A stretch of DNA of 20,955 bases, taken from positions 1-20,955 of the IMG/VR virus record IMGVR_UViG_3300037460_000183; one strand, given 5' to 3'. The DNA comes from a virus. Each line of letters begins with the position of its first letter. The stretch's first letter is position 1. The notes under the pieces are model-generated. The model was given only the letters and a program-made list of their open reading frames with translations. It had not been told where the DNA came from and searched no databases. Made by a program: the position numbers and the translations under genes. Shown piece after piece: positions 14,661-20,407 of this stretch.

Positions 14661-15320
14661 TTAGTTGCCCCCGGCACGTTTCTGAGCTAGTTCCTCGATC
14701 TGATCGATCAAGCTTCTTCGTATACCCTCAGCCTCTCCGAACGGATCTGGCTGGACTAGTTCTTTGAATATCTGCTCCCGGATACTTCCAATGTCTCCAG
14801 CACCAGACTGAGCAGCTTCACTCGAGACTCGTCCGCCCCCACTGATCTGCTCCAGTAGACTACCAAGGGGATCCTCTGCCCCACCAGCAGCCTCACGACC
14901 TCCAGCACTCCTGAGAGGACGCAGGGCATCTGCTCTGGCTCCCGTAGTACTGCGGATCACGTTCCCTGCTCCTCGTGCTGCTCCCCTACCACCAGCTCGA
15001 ATCAGATCTCCGAGTATCCCGATACCAGGAAGGGCACTGAGCAGGCTAACGATCCCTGCAATGTTCTCACCTTCCGCAAACTGCTGCGGCGCATCAAAGC
15101 CTGCAGCCTTAACGTCTCCTACGCCAGGAGTAAAGTCAAGAGCAGTCCCAAACAGGCTACGAAGGAAGTCTGCACCCGTCCCTGCTTCGAAGTCTGGATT
15201 GACATTCTCCGTACTCGTAGCATCCTGCTGAGCTAGGAACTGCTCAACTACCAGTTGGGTCAATAGGTCCTGAAACGGATCTCCAGCCCCTTCTGGAATT
15301 GCCCTTCCACCGTTAGCCAT
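14661..15320 (-). CDS. Unknown protein after terL (219 aa)
   Basis: It starts at ATG 15320, one base after the terL stop, with GGAAG upstream. Residues 10-35 are helical and Gln-rich (LLTQLVVEQFLAQQD). Residues 53-115 contain two hydrophobic Gly-rich segments (FTPGVGDVKAAGFD and NIAGIVSLLSALPGIGILGD) separated by FAEGE. This PGxGD...LPGxG pattern is also seen in pre-toxin-like and membrane-associated regions of phage virion proteins. A Gly/Ala/Arg-rich linker and a helical C-terminus (GIRRSLIDQIEELAQKR) follow. The hydrophobic hairpin suggests membrane contact or an ejection/internal virion role. There is no enzyme motif. Function remains unknown. Confidence 0.72.
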   Translation of the reverse strand: MANGGRAIPEGAGDPFQDLLTQLVVEQFLAQQDATSTENVNPDFEAGTGADFLRSLFGTALDFTPGVGDVKAAGFDAPQQFAEGENIAGIVSLLSALPGIGILGDLIRAGGRGAARGAGNVIRSTTGARADALRPLRSAGGREAAGGAEDPLGSLLEQISGGGRVSSEAAQSGAGDIGSIREQIFKELVQPDPFGEAEGIRRSLIDQIEELAQKRAGGN

Positions 15321-15321
15321 G

Positions 15322-17019
15322 TTATCTTCCCATGTGAGTGCGATAACCAGTAGCGTTCAGCTGACTCAAGAACTTCTCCTCGTCCCAAGCCTGCTTCTTT
15401 GAGTCTGGGAACAGAGGTATGATGCCGATGTTCTTCTCAACGTAGTCTTTCTCGGTCTGAGCATGTTCCATCATCTCAGCCTCACTCATCAGGGCCGGCC
15501 AGTAGTCCAAGCTCTGCGAGAATGAGTCCACTCCATCATCGTAACGAACATTAGGGTGGAACTCGAACTGTTCAACCAGTTCCGTCTGCGACTTGTGCAA
15601 CCAGACTAGGTTACAGTTGACTAACGGCTGGCAGGCCTTGATATGTTCTTCCTTAGCCCACTGTGCCTTCTCAGATCCCTGTGGAGGCCACTGAACCAAC
15701 GGAGGATACGGAAGATCTTCTCGTTCCGCCTTCTCATTGACCCAGTACTTCGTTGCTCCTTGATATCCACGGTACTCTACGGAGATTACCGAAGGTCTCC
15801 ACTTCTTATCTAGTTCAAAGAGGAGTTCAACAGCCTCATCGGGAGGATAGTGCCCTACATGGGCTTCTAGAACGATGCGGAAGGGGATTGGATACCCCTT
15901 TAGCAAGACTAGGATCGAATTCATCGACGATCCCTTCTTCTCAGCGCGAGATGGGTCGTATACTATGATCCTTTCCCCTCCCCAAGGGGAGACCTTAAGG
16001 AACAACTCGCCATCATGAGCACATATGATCGTTCTACCGTCAGGGGACCACCGCCAGAAGCGAAGGTTCTCGTCATCGAACGTATTGAGCCCCGTTCCCT
16101 TCGGACTGTTGGCGTATTGAGCGTGATAACGTTGAGGGTCCCACTTCTTCATCCTCATAAGGAAGGCCATTGAGTTCTGCTCGGGGAAGATGACCTCCCC
16201 ATTCTCAATATCCCTCCTCCAGAAGCAAGCCATCTCTCCTTTCTGCGTGGCATGAGGCCCAATCTCCTGAGTCTCGTAGCCATCACCATATCTCTTCTGC
16301 TGAACCTCGTAGAGATCCCCTTTCTTCTTCCGAGATCCTGTAAAGTCGATCAATCCTTCGATCTCAGAGTTCAGAAGGGACTCCAAACCTCCAGCCCATA
16401 CGTTCAGGGCCTCCATCTCAACATCAGAGCGGATACATTTCTCAGTTACGAGGTCGTCTGGGCGAATGATGTCGTAATGCCGGGACTCGATACCACCCAT
16501 AGCGCCAATGGCATCAATCGTGGGCTCCCTACGGACCTTATTCCGAGGGACGATCATCTCAGACTGCGACCAAACGGCCTTCGTAAAGTTTTCAGGGATC
16601 AACTCGGAGTACAACCAGCGGAACAACTCATTCATCATGAAGTGTTGCTGGATCTCCCTCATGAATCGAGAAGCATTGATCGCTGTATCCGCCACGATGA
16701 GGATGGTGACGTTCGGATCCTTGAGAATATCCTGGATCGACAGAGCGATTGTCCAGATGGTTGTCTTGAAGTGAGTCCGAGGCATCAACTTCAACCGCCT
16801 GTGAGCCTTAACCTCGTTCACGAAGCGGCACATCGGCATGTGGACATGAGGAACTAACTTATCGTAGCCGAGGATTACCTTACAGAGATAGTAGAGGTCT
16901 GCTTTACCAAGCTCCCTCATTCTCTCACGTGTATCCGGGTCTGGTGTCGCAGGCTTTTTCGGGAGATTCTCCGGTTCTGTGTTCTGATAGACAGAGTTCG
17001 GAGTGATTCCCTCAGTCAT
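15322..17019 (-). CDS. terL: Terminase large subunit
   Basis: This is the DNA packaging motor ATPase and nuclease. In the 565-aa form that starts at ATG 17019, the ATPase domain has an atypical Walker A, MPRTHFKTT (79-87, with K85). It is followed by VTILIVADTAINASRFMRE, the Walker B segment HYDIIRPDDLV (181-191, D188/D189), and the coupling motif FTGSR (226-230). The nuclease domain has IIVYDPSRAE (D355), VISVEYRGYQ (E415) and YDDGVDSFSQSLDYW (D495/D498). These fit an RNase H-type metal site. The start overlaps the terS stop by 8 nt (ATGACTGA), with AGGGGTGG upstream. A longer reading to 17064 lacks such a site. The portal gene is downstream, as expected for head-filling phages. Confidence 0.93.
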   Translation of the reverse strand: MTEGITPNSVYQNTEPENLPKKPATPDPDTRERMRELGKADLYYLCKVILGYDKLVPHVHMPMCRFVNEVKAHRRLKLMPRTHFKTTIWTIALSIQDILKDPNVTILIVADTAINASRFMREIQQHFMMNELFRWLYSELIPENFTKAVWSQSEMIVPRNKVRREPTIDAIGAMGGIESRHYDIIRPDDLVTEKCIRSDVEMEALNVWAGGLESLLNSEIEGLIDFTGSRKKKGDLYEVQQKRYGDGYETQEIGPHATQKGEMACFWRRDIENGEVIFPEQNSMAFLMRMKKWDPQRYHAQYANSPKGTGLNTFDDENLRFWRWSPDGRTIICAHDGELFLKVSPWGGERIIVYDPSRAEKKGSSMNSILVLLKGYPIPFRIVLEAHVGHYPPDEAVELLFELDKKWRPSVISVEYRGYQGATKYWVNEKAEREDLPYPPLVQWPPQGSEKAQWAKEEHIKACQPLVNCNLVWLHKSQTELVEQFEFHPNVRYDDGVDSFSQSLDYWPALMSEAEMMEHAQTEKDYVEKNIGIIPLFPDSKKQAWDEEKFLSQLNATGYRTHMGR

Positions 17020-17569
17020 CTGTGCCACCCCTAGGAGCTCCAGCCTCGAAGCCCACAGCCGCAACTTCCTCTACCTCTTCCAGCTCCTTCGGTTCCACCA
17101 CTTTGTACGAACCTCGATACTCCACCAGCTCTCGAGTCGTCTCCTCCATTCGATCTACCACTTCTTGAGGTAGCAACGGAGCAGCTTCTTCTCTCACTTC
17201 CCTCACTGGAGTATATCCTGCTCGATCGAGTAGTCCAAAGGCTGCTGTCTGCCGAACCTTCTCATTCCGTGAGGACCTGAGTTCTTCCACGATCTCATCC
17301 AATGCCTCATTAGCATAAAGCTTGATCCGCAGAGCAGTATCAACTGTCCTGTCCGCAACGTTCGCGGCGAGATTCTCGATCTCATAAATCGCTCTAGGAT
17401 CATTAAGGATAAGAGATATGTGGGACTCAGAGCAACCAAGCTTCTCGGCGATCTCTCTACCTTTGTCACCTGCTACATGCAAGGCAACGATCAAACGATG
17501 ACGAGGGTTCCACTTTTCAGGAGACCACTCCTTCTCACCGTTCAATGCTGGTAGCAGATCAACCGTCAT
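17012..17569 (-). CDS. terS: Terminase small subunit / HTH DNA-binding protein
   Basis: The chosen start is ATG 17569 (MTVDLLPALN), with GGAGAAGG close upstream. A TTG at 17605 would add 12 residues but has only a weak site. Residues 36-60 form a helix-turn-helix (GREIAEKLGCSESHISLIL). Helical sequence with an Ala/Arg-rich oligomerisation-like part follows (KVRQTAAFGLLDRAG), and the tail is acidic (PKELEEVEEVAAV). Small terminase subunits bind the packaging site and hand DNA to TerL. Size, HTH and overlap with terL support this. It is the first gene of the leftward block, next to the repeat-rich non-coding hub where its binding site may lie. Confidence 0.82.
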   Translation of the reverse strand: MTVDLLPALNGEKEWSPEKWNPRHRLIVALHVAGDKGREIAEKLGCSESHISLILNDPRAIYEIENLAANVADRTVDTALRIKLYANEALDEIVEELRSSRNEKVRQTAAFGLLDRAGYTPVREVREEAAPLLPQEVVDRMEETTRELVEYRGSYKVVEPKELEEVEEVAAVGFEAGAPRGGTDD

Positions 17570-17753
17570 ACCTTCTCCAGGTCGTTGCTGAGCAGATTGC
17601 GTCAAATCAGGATCGCCTTTCCATCATAACCCTTTTCAGTGCATTTGTCAAGGGAGGAGAGAAATGTTCCCTAATAAGCAAACAGTTGGCAGCGTAATGC
17701 CTGGTGCAACAGCGAGCGCCAGCGAGTCTGCCCGTCCCGTTGATGTTCCATCT

Positions 17754-17770
17754 TGTTCATACGTTGAACA
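17754..17770. promoter_or_regulatory. Palindromic junction element, copy 4
   Basis: Perfect TGTTCA-TACGT-TGAACA, 184 nt upstream of the terS start. On the minus strand it reads ATAGGTGTTCA...TGAACAAGATGG, closely resembling the flanks of copies 1 and 2. Confidence 0.82.
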
Positions 17771-17795
17771 CCTATCCCTTCGAAGATGGTCGTTC

Positions 17796-17816
17796 TTAAA
17801 AATTTTAGATATGTTT
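17796..17816. other. AT-rich tract, possible unwinding element
   Basis: 19 of 21 bases are A or T, including TAAAAATTTTA, in a region that is otherwise GC-balanced. It lies about 50 bp from the iteron array, the arrangement expected for a DNA unwinding element. A promoter role was considered, but no matched -35/-10 pair is clear. Confidence 0.4.
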
Positions 17817-17868
17817 GAGCTACCATTCTGGGGGATACGCTGCTCAATGGGGGGTTGCGGGGTACCCT

Positions 17869-17973
17869 CTCATGTTAATCGCAGCTGCCCGGTAGCCCCT
17901 CACCTTAATCGCAGTGCCCCCGTTCCCGCTCATGTTAATCGCAGGTTCCCGCTCCCTCTCACCTTATCCACAG
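17869..17973. repeat. Four phased iterons (29-30 bp period)
   Basis: Copies of a 16-bp core lie at 17869-17884, 17899-17914, 17929-17944 and 17958-17973. Copies 1 and 3 read CTCATGTTAATCGCAG. Copy 2 reads CTCACCTTAATCGCAG. Copy 4 reads CTCACCTTATCCACAG. The period is 30, 30 and 29 bp, about three helical turns, so all cores face one side of the DNA. TG and CC alternate at core positions 5-6. The linkers are C/G-rich and less conserved. Iterons like these bind replication initiators, repressors or small terminases. Confidence 0.85.
17964..17972 (+). promoter_or_regulatory. DnaA-box match inside the fourth iteron
   Basis: TTATCCACA is a perfect match to the E. coli-type DnaA box. It replaces TTAATCGCA at the equivalent place in the other three cores. 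By chance such a 9-mer is unlikely in a 105-bp array. It suggests that host DnaA may contact the array. Confidence 0.55.
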
Positions 17974-17989
17974 TTCCCCACCGCCAAGA

Positions 17990-18004
17990 CTGCCACTTTG
18001 GCAG
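17990..18004. repeat. Short hairpin beside iterons
   Basis: CTGCCA-CTT-TGGCAG, a perfect 6-bp stem with a 3-nt loop, 16 nt past the last iteron core. No T-run follows, so it is not a standard terminator. It may be a protein-binding site. Confidence 0.5.
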
Positions 18005-18005
18005 G

Positions 18006-18092
18006 ATTCGCATTATGCCATAGATCGCAGCTTAACGTTGGCGGTTAAGGTGCTGCACCTGTATTATGCCGATTATTCGCATTTTACCATAG
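18006..18092. repeat. Paired 18-bp direct repeats
   Basis: ATTCGCATTATGCCATAG at 18006-18023 recurs as ATTCGCATTTTACCATAG at 18075-18092, two mismatches in 18 and 69 bp apart. A partial third copy, TATTATGCC, lies at 18062-18070. The pair brackets the inverted repeat at 18031-18049. Confidence 0.65.
18031..18067 (+). promoter_or_regulatory. Inverted repeat overlapping a weak promoter candidate
   Basis: CTTAAC-GTTGGCG-GTTAAG (18031-18049) is a perfect 6-bp inverted repeat. It covers a possible -35 (TTGGCG, 18038-18043), with TATTAT (18062-18067) 18 nt downstream. Transcription would run rightward towards the 118-aa gene. The promoter match is weak; the operator-over-promoter layout is inference. 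Confidence 0.3.
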
Positions 18093-18223
18093 TGTTTTGA
18101 CGAAACTGCATGTTAACCTGCTGGGTTGAAACCGTGTAACACGTTGCGGGACAACGACTTACGAGATCGAGCGGATTTGTGGCACGGTGGTTGCAATGTA
18201 TTCCACCAACATGGCCGAACCCA

Positions 18224-18241
18224 CACGGGCGGAACCCCGTG
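18224..18241. repeat. GC-rich hairpin upstream of the first rightward gene
   Basis: CACGGG-CGGAAC-CCCGTG forms a perfect 6-bp GC-rich stem about 75 nt upstream of the 118-aa start. It would lie in the 5' leader of a transcript from the hub. No T-run follows, so a terminator is unlikely. Confidence 0.45.
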
Positions 18242-18314
18242 GGACATGTGCAGGCGAAGTGACATACGTGCAGGGGCATCTCACACTCATTAGTTCTCTT
18301 GATAGGAGTTTGAT

Positions 18315-18671
18315 ATGTCTAGAATGCACACATGGAGTAGCAAGCCGACGGGTGGTACCTCACACGAGTTTACTCGTGAAGTCCCCACTGACGTTGACGA
18401 GACTGACCTGATAGTAGGTCTGTTCGGATCGACTGAACGGATGGTCTGGCACGCGGTCACTAGTGCGACGATCGCTGTAGCGCCGGGTCTACGGACGAGA
18501 CTGCCCAACGTAGAAGATGCGGTGGCCTACGCTAGGAACTTTGTAGCGGACGGTCGGAAAGAAGCCGCGTACGTTCGGAAGGTGAAGCGTTCTGCGGTGG
18601 ACGCGCAGAATTTCGATGAAGGACAGATGGCCTTCGTAACGGCCAACTTCGAGATCATCGAAGACGAGTAA
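18315..18671 (+). CDS. First rightward early-type protein (118 aa), unknown
   Basis: ATG 18315 follows AGGAG by 6 nt. The N-terminal 30 residues are polar (MSRMHTWSSKPTGGTSHEF). DETDLIVGLFGSTERMV and HAVTSATIAVAPG follow, then helix NVEDAVAYARNFVADGRKE. The C-terminus is charged and acidic (EGQMAFVTANFEIIEDE). There is no TM segment, signal or Cys pairs. It is the first gene right of the divergent hub, the usual place for early regulators or host-takeover proteins. No family is recognised and no HTH is evident. Confidence 0.72.
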   Translation: MSRMHTWSSKPTGGTSHEFTREVPTDVDETDLIVGLFGSTERMVWHAVTSATIAVAPGLRTRLPNVEDAVAYARNFVADGRKEAAYVRKVKRSAVDAQNFDEGQMAFVTANFEIIEDE

Positions 18672-18768
18672 GCCTTAACCTGCTCCTGTACGGATGTCGC
18701 TAAGCCTGGGCTGGTCAAACAGCCTTCGGCCCGTGTAGTACCGTAGTTCACTTTAACAGGAGTAGTGT

Positions 18769-19038
18769 ATGGCAAAGACAGCACAGGGCCGTGCCCTGAG
18801 TAAGCGAGTCCTATTCCTCGACACTCGTGGTCTAGAGGTTGAGGTAGATGAGGGACAGATTCGCCTTCTCATTGACGACACGGTACCTATGCCCTTCGAG
18901 GCCTTAGAGATCATCGAGGCGTGGGCAAGGGAAGCGGTTAACTTCGACGACCACGAGGCTGCCGTCTTCAGGGATGAAGCAGCCGAGTTCCTTGGTCGGA
19001 AGCTGGACGAGAGATTCCTGATAGGTCGCATGAGATAG
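18769..19038 (+). CDS. Acidic small protein (89 aa), unknown
   Basis: ATG 18769 has AGGAG upstream at good spacing. After a short basic start (MAKTAQGRALSKR) the protein is beta then helical. It contains VLFLDTRGLEVEVDEGQIRL, FEALEIIEAWAREAVNF and DDHEAAVFRDEAAEFLGRKL, and ends RFLIGRMR. Asp and Glu dominate the middle, as in many small early phage proteins that bind host enzymes. The 97-nt gap from the preceding gene holds no clear signal. Function is unknown. Confidence 0.72.
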   Translation: MAKTAQGRALSKRVLFLDTRGLEVEVDEGQIRLLIDDTVPMPFEALEIIEAWAREAVNFDDHEAAVFRDEAAEFLGRKLDERFLIGRMR

Positions 19039-19170
19039 GAGGTGTGAGAGCCCCTGGACACGGGTCTAAACTGTCCGACCTGCTATAGGATGAGTGACGC
19101 CAGCCCCTGATGTGAGCGGGGGGTGAGGCCCGCCCCTGCGCGCAGTATTTATATGTCTTGTGCGCGTAGT

Positions 19171-19187
19171 TGTTCACCCGTTGAACG
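19171..19187. promoter_or_regulatory. Palindromic junction element, copy 5
   Basis: TGTTCA-CCCGT-TGAACG, with GTTCA/TGAAC arms. On the minus strand it reads CAAGGCGTTCA...TGAACAACTACG, nearly identical in both flanks to copy 3. It lies in non-coding DNA, not next to an accepted start codon. Confidence 0.78.
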
Positions 19188-19243
19188 CCTTGAATGGTTG
19201 ATAGGGCAGCTACTAGGTGTTCAACATGCCACCGCCCGCCAGA

Positions 19244-19406
19244 CAACCATTGGCATTTCAGGGGTTGCTCGTGTCGAGAGGGGTACCAAAGGGCAGGTGT
19301 AAGGGGTATCTATATTCATATATATACTTTTTATTTATACTACGTTGAACCCCTTGCTCTCCCTCTCATACACTGTCGTGTGCATACCCCCATCTGCCAA
19401 TGGTTG
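19244..19406. repeat. 12-bp inverted repeat flanking an AT-rich core
   Basis: CAACCATTGGCA (19244-19255) is exactly reverse-complemented as TGCCAATGGTTG (19395-19406). The 139 bp between hold the AT-rich tract. No target duplication is seen at the outer ends, so a mobile element is not supported. Confidence 0.6.
19307..19341. other. AT-rich tract (31 of 35 A/T)
   Basis: Only four C and no G occur in 35 bases. Two TATACT hexamers (19323-19328 and 19336-19341) are good -10 matches, but no matching -35 was found at 16-18 bp. It may act as a promoter for the rightward genes or as an unwinding element. Confidence 0.45.
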
Positions 19407-19509
19407 GAGTGGTTGGCGTTGGCACCTATACATTGGCTGGCTGGGTTGACGAGTGGGCTAAGTGGGGGTTATATTCAACAACCAGCACACCCATCACAAG
19501 GAGTGGGGT

Positions 19510-19836
19510 ATGACCCTCAACAACAGCAGCACACAGATATACTGTCAGACCTGTGCTAATGCGTGGGATCTCACCGATGACAGAGGTATGTACTACTTCC
19601 GATCGGCTACCCTACCATTGGGCAGCTACACCTCTCCCGCGCTCATCGTGGCAGCGGCTGAGGAAATGACCTTCTGCCCTGAGTGTGACGTTGACCAGCT
19701 AGCTGCTGCCTATCGCAAGCCAGCACCCGGCATCCAGGAGTCACCGTTCTACGATCAGGACTCACGCATGATAGGGGCAGACGTAGATAAGGGAGGAGCT
19801 GTAGCTGGTGACTCGGATGTGCAGCACACACCATGA
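19510..19836 (+). CDS. Zinc-ribbon-like small protein (108 aa)
   Basis: ATG 19510 follows AAGGAG directly. A longer frame from 19462 lacks such a site. Two Cys pairs, IYCQTCANAW (10-19) and TFCPECDVDQ, are separated by about 40 residues and fit a CxxC...CxxC zinc ribbon. The middle contains YYFRSATLPLGSYTSPALIV, and the C-terminus is Asp/Gly-rich and probably disordered. It overlaps the next start by ATGA. It is probably a DNA- or protein-binding early protein; the target is unknown. Confidence 0.72.
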   Translation: MTLNNSSTQIYCQTCANAWDLTDDRGMYYFRSATLPLGSYTSPALIVAAAEEMTFCPECDVDQLAAAYRKPAPGIQESPFYDQDSRMIGADVDKGGAVAGDSDVQHTP

Positions 19837-20009
19837 AGGTGAAGACTCAACTGTTCATCAACGGTATGTATGCCAACAGAGCAGTGGTTGAGCTGAACGG
19901 TGACACTAAGCATGATCGAGGTCAGATTGAGATGCTACTCAAGGCTATGCTGGTCAACCTCGACACCATGAGCAAGTTCACCCTCTCAGTCACCGAGCGT
20001 GAGACATAG
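19833..20009 (+). CDS. Small protein (58 aa), unknown
   Basis: The ATG at 19833 overlaps the preceding stop (ATGA), and the frame ends at TAG 20007-20009, just before palindrome copy 6. The sequence is a beta start (MKVKTQLFINGMYANRAVVE) and a helix (GQIEMLLKAMLVNLDTMSKF), ending LSVTERET. It resembles a compact beta-alpha fold. Coupling to both neighbours and a sensible amino-acid composition support a real gene. No family is recognised. Confidence 0.68.
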   Translation: MKVKTQLFINGMYANRAVVELNGDTKHDRGQIEMLLKAMLVNLDTMSKFTLSVTERET

Positions 20010-20010
20010 G

Positions 20011-20027
20011 TGTTCAACCAATGAACG
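20011..20027. promoter_or_regulatory. Palindromic junction element, copy 6
   Basis: TGTTCA-ACCAA-TGAACG. In plus orientation it reads ATAGGTGTTCA...TGAACGACT, matching the minus-strand reading of copies 1, 3, 4 and 5. The ATG of the next gene (20021) lies inside it, and AGGTG at its left edge can serve as the ribosome site. Confidence 0.78.
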
Positions 20028-20212
20028 ACTGCGTTGCTCTAGTCAAGCTTGAAGAGTGCCCCATCTACGTATGCTACACAGGGATATGGCATTACAGTGA
20101 CATGAACCCTGAGTCTAAGCCGTGGATGGTATCACACTGTAGGTGGGTGCTTGTTCTGCCCTACTCATACAGCATACTGACAGCGAGGTACTATGGCTAT
20201 CGTACACGGTAG
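20021..20212 (+). CDS. Small Cys/Trp/Tyr-rich protein (63 aa)
   Basis: The start codon is within palindrome copy 6, with AGGTG 8 nt upstream as the only ribosome site. The sequence (MNDCVALVKLEECPIYVCY, then WMVSHCRWVLVLPYSYSIL) is rich in aromatic and Cys residues. A moderately hydrophobic stretch lies near 40-52. It overlaps the next gene by 20 nt. It could be a small membrane-associated or metal-binding protein. Coding status is moderately supported. Confidence 0.55.
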   Translation: MNDCVALVKLEECPIYVCYTGIWHYSDMNPESKPWMVSHCRWVLVLPYSYSILTARYYGYRTR

Positions 20213-20378
20213 GTATGTAGATCATATCAAGATCTTCGACGACCAGTGCTCACCGATCAGGCATTTCCTTGCTAACCTTGGCATCTGTGGACATGAAGGG
20301 ACATACCTCACGCCTCGTGAACACTGGCAAAGGGAGTATGACTCCCGCCCCTCTACATACCCTCGTTTAGTCAAGTGA
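20193..20378 (+). CDS. Small protein (61 aa), unknown
   Basis: ATG 20193 follows GAGGTACT. It overlaps the preceding gene by 20 nt. The sequence is MAIVHGRYVDHIKIFDD, then SPIRHFLANLGICGHEGTYL, ending STYPRLVK. It is basic and His/Arg-rich, with two Cys residues. No family is recognised. The good ribosome site argues that it is expressed despite its size. Confidence 0.6.
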   Translation: MAIVHGRYVDHIKIFDDQCSPIRHFLANLGICGHEGTYLTPREHWQREYDSRPSTYPRLVK

Positions 20379-20407
20379 AGATGGACTACTCCATGCGAGG
20401 TAAGCTC

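Larger units (their letters stand above)
17570..18314. other. Divergent non-coding hub (origin/packaging/control region candidate)
   Basis: About 745 nt lie between the leftward terS gene and the rightward 118-aa gene with no convincing gene. The stretch holds palindrome copy 4, an AT-rich tract, four phased iterons with one DnaA-type box, a short hairpin, an inverted repeat with a weak promoter, paired 18-bp direct repeats and a GC-rich hairpin. A 26-codon minus-strand frame (from 17749) was seen but has no ribosome site. The density of repeats at a divergent junction fits an origin of replication, a pac site and/or a transcription switch. Confidence 0.7.
19039..19509. other. Second non-coding region with repeats and AT-rich core
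   Basis: This 471-nt stretch contains a GC-rich part (19110-19145) with the palindrome CTGCGCGCAG, and palindrome copy 5. A degenerate half copy (AGGTGTTCAAC, 19215-19225) and a 12-bp inverted repeat around an AT-rich core follow, and another half element sits near 19343-19350. A frame from 19194 begins with a CSTCHRPP...GCSC pattern but has no ribosome site and decays into unlikely sequence, so it is not called as a gene. The region may be regulatory or an origin. Confidence 0.6.

Noticed and set aside
17672-17749. 26-codon minus-strand frame downstream of palindrome copy 4
   Set aside because: It has no ribosome site and a composition typical of random translation. A leader peptide cannot be excluded but is not supported.
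17869-17973. CRISPR array
   Set aside because: Repeat cores are 16 bp with C/G-rich linkers of 13-14 bp, too short for spacers, and there are no cas genes.
19117-19145. GC-rich hairpin as a terminator after the 89-aa gene
   Set aside because: The stem is about 5 bp with an 8-nt loop and no T-run follows. CTGCGCGCAG is a palindrome with no loop.
19244-19406. Small transposable element (MITE-like)
   Set aside because: The inverted repeats are only 12 bp and no target-site duplication is seen on the outer sides.
19194-19559. Plus-strand frame with a CSTCHRPP...GCSC start
   Set aside because: It lacks a ribosome site, runs into AT-rich low-complexity translation and overlaps the well-supported 108-aa gene. 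Kept only as a possible relic.
638-20027. Palindromes as SOS (LexA) boxes
   Set aside because: LexA boxes of Gram-positive type read GAAC-N4-GTTC. Here the arms are in the opposite order (GTTC...GAAC) with a 5-nt spacer.
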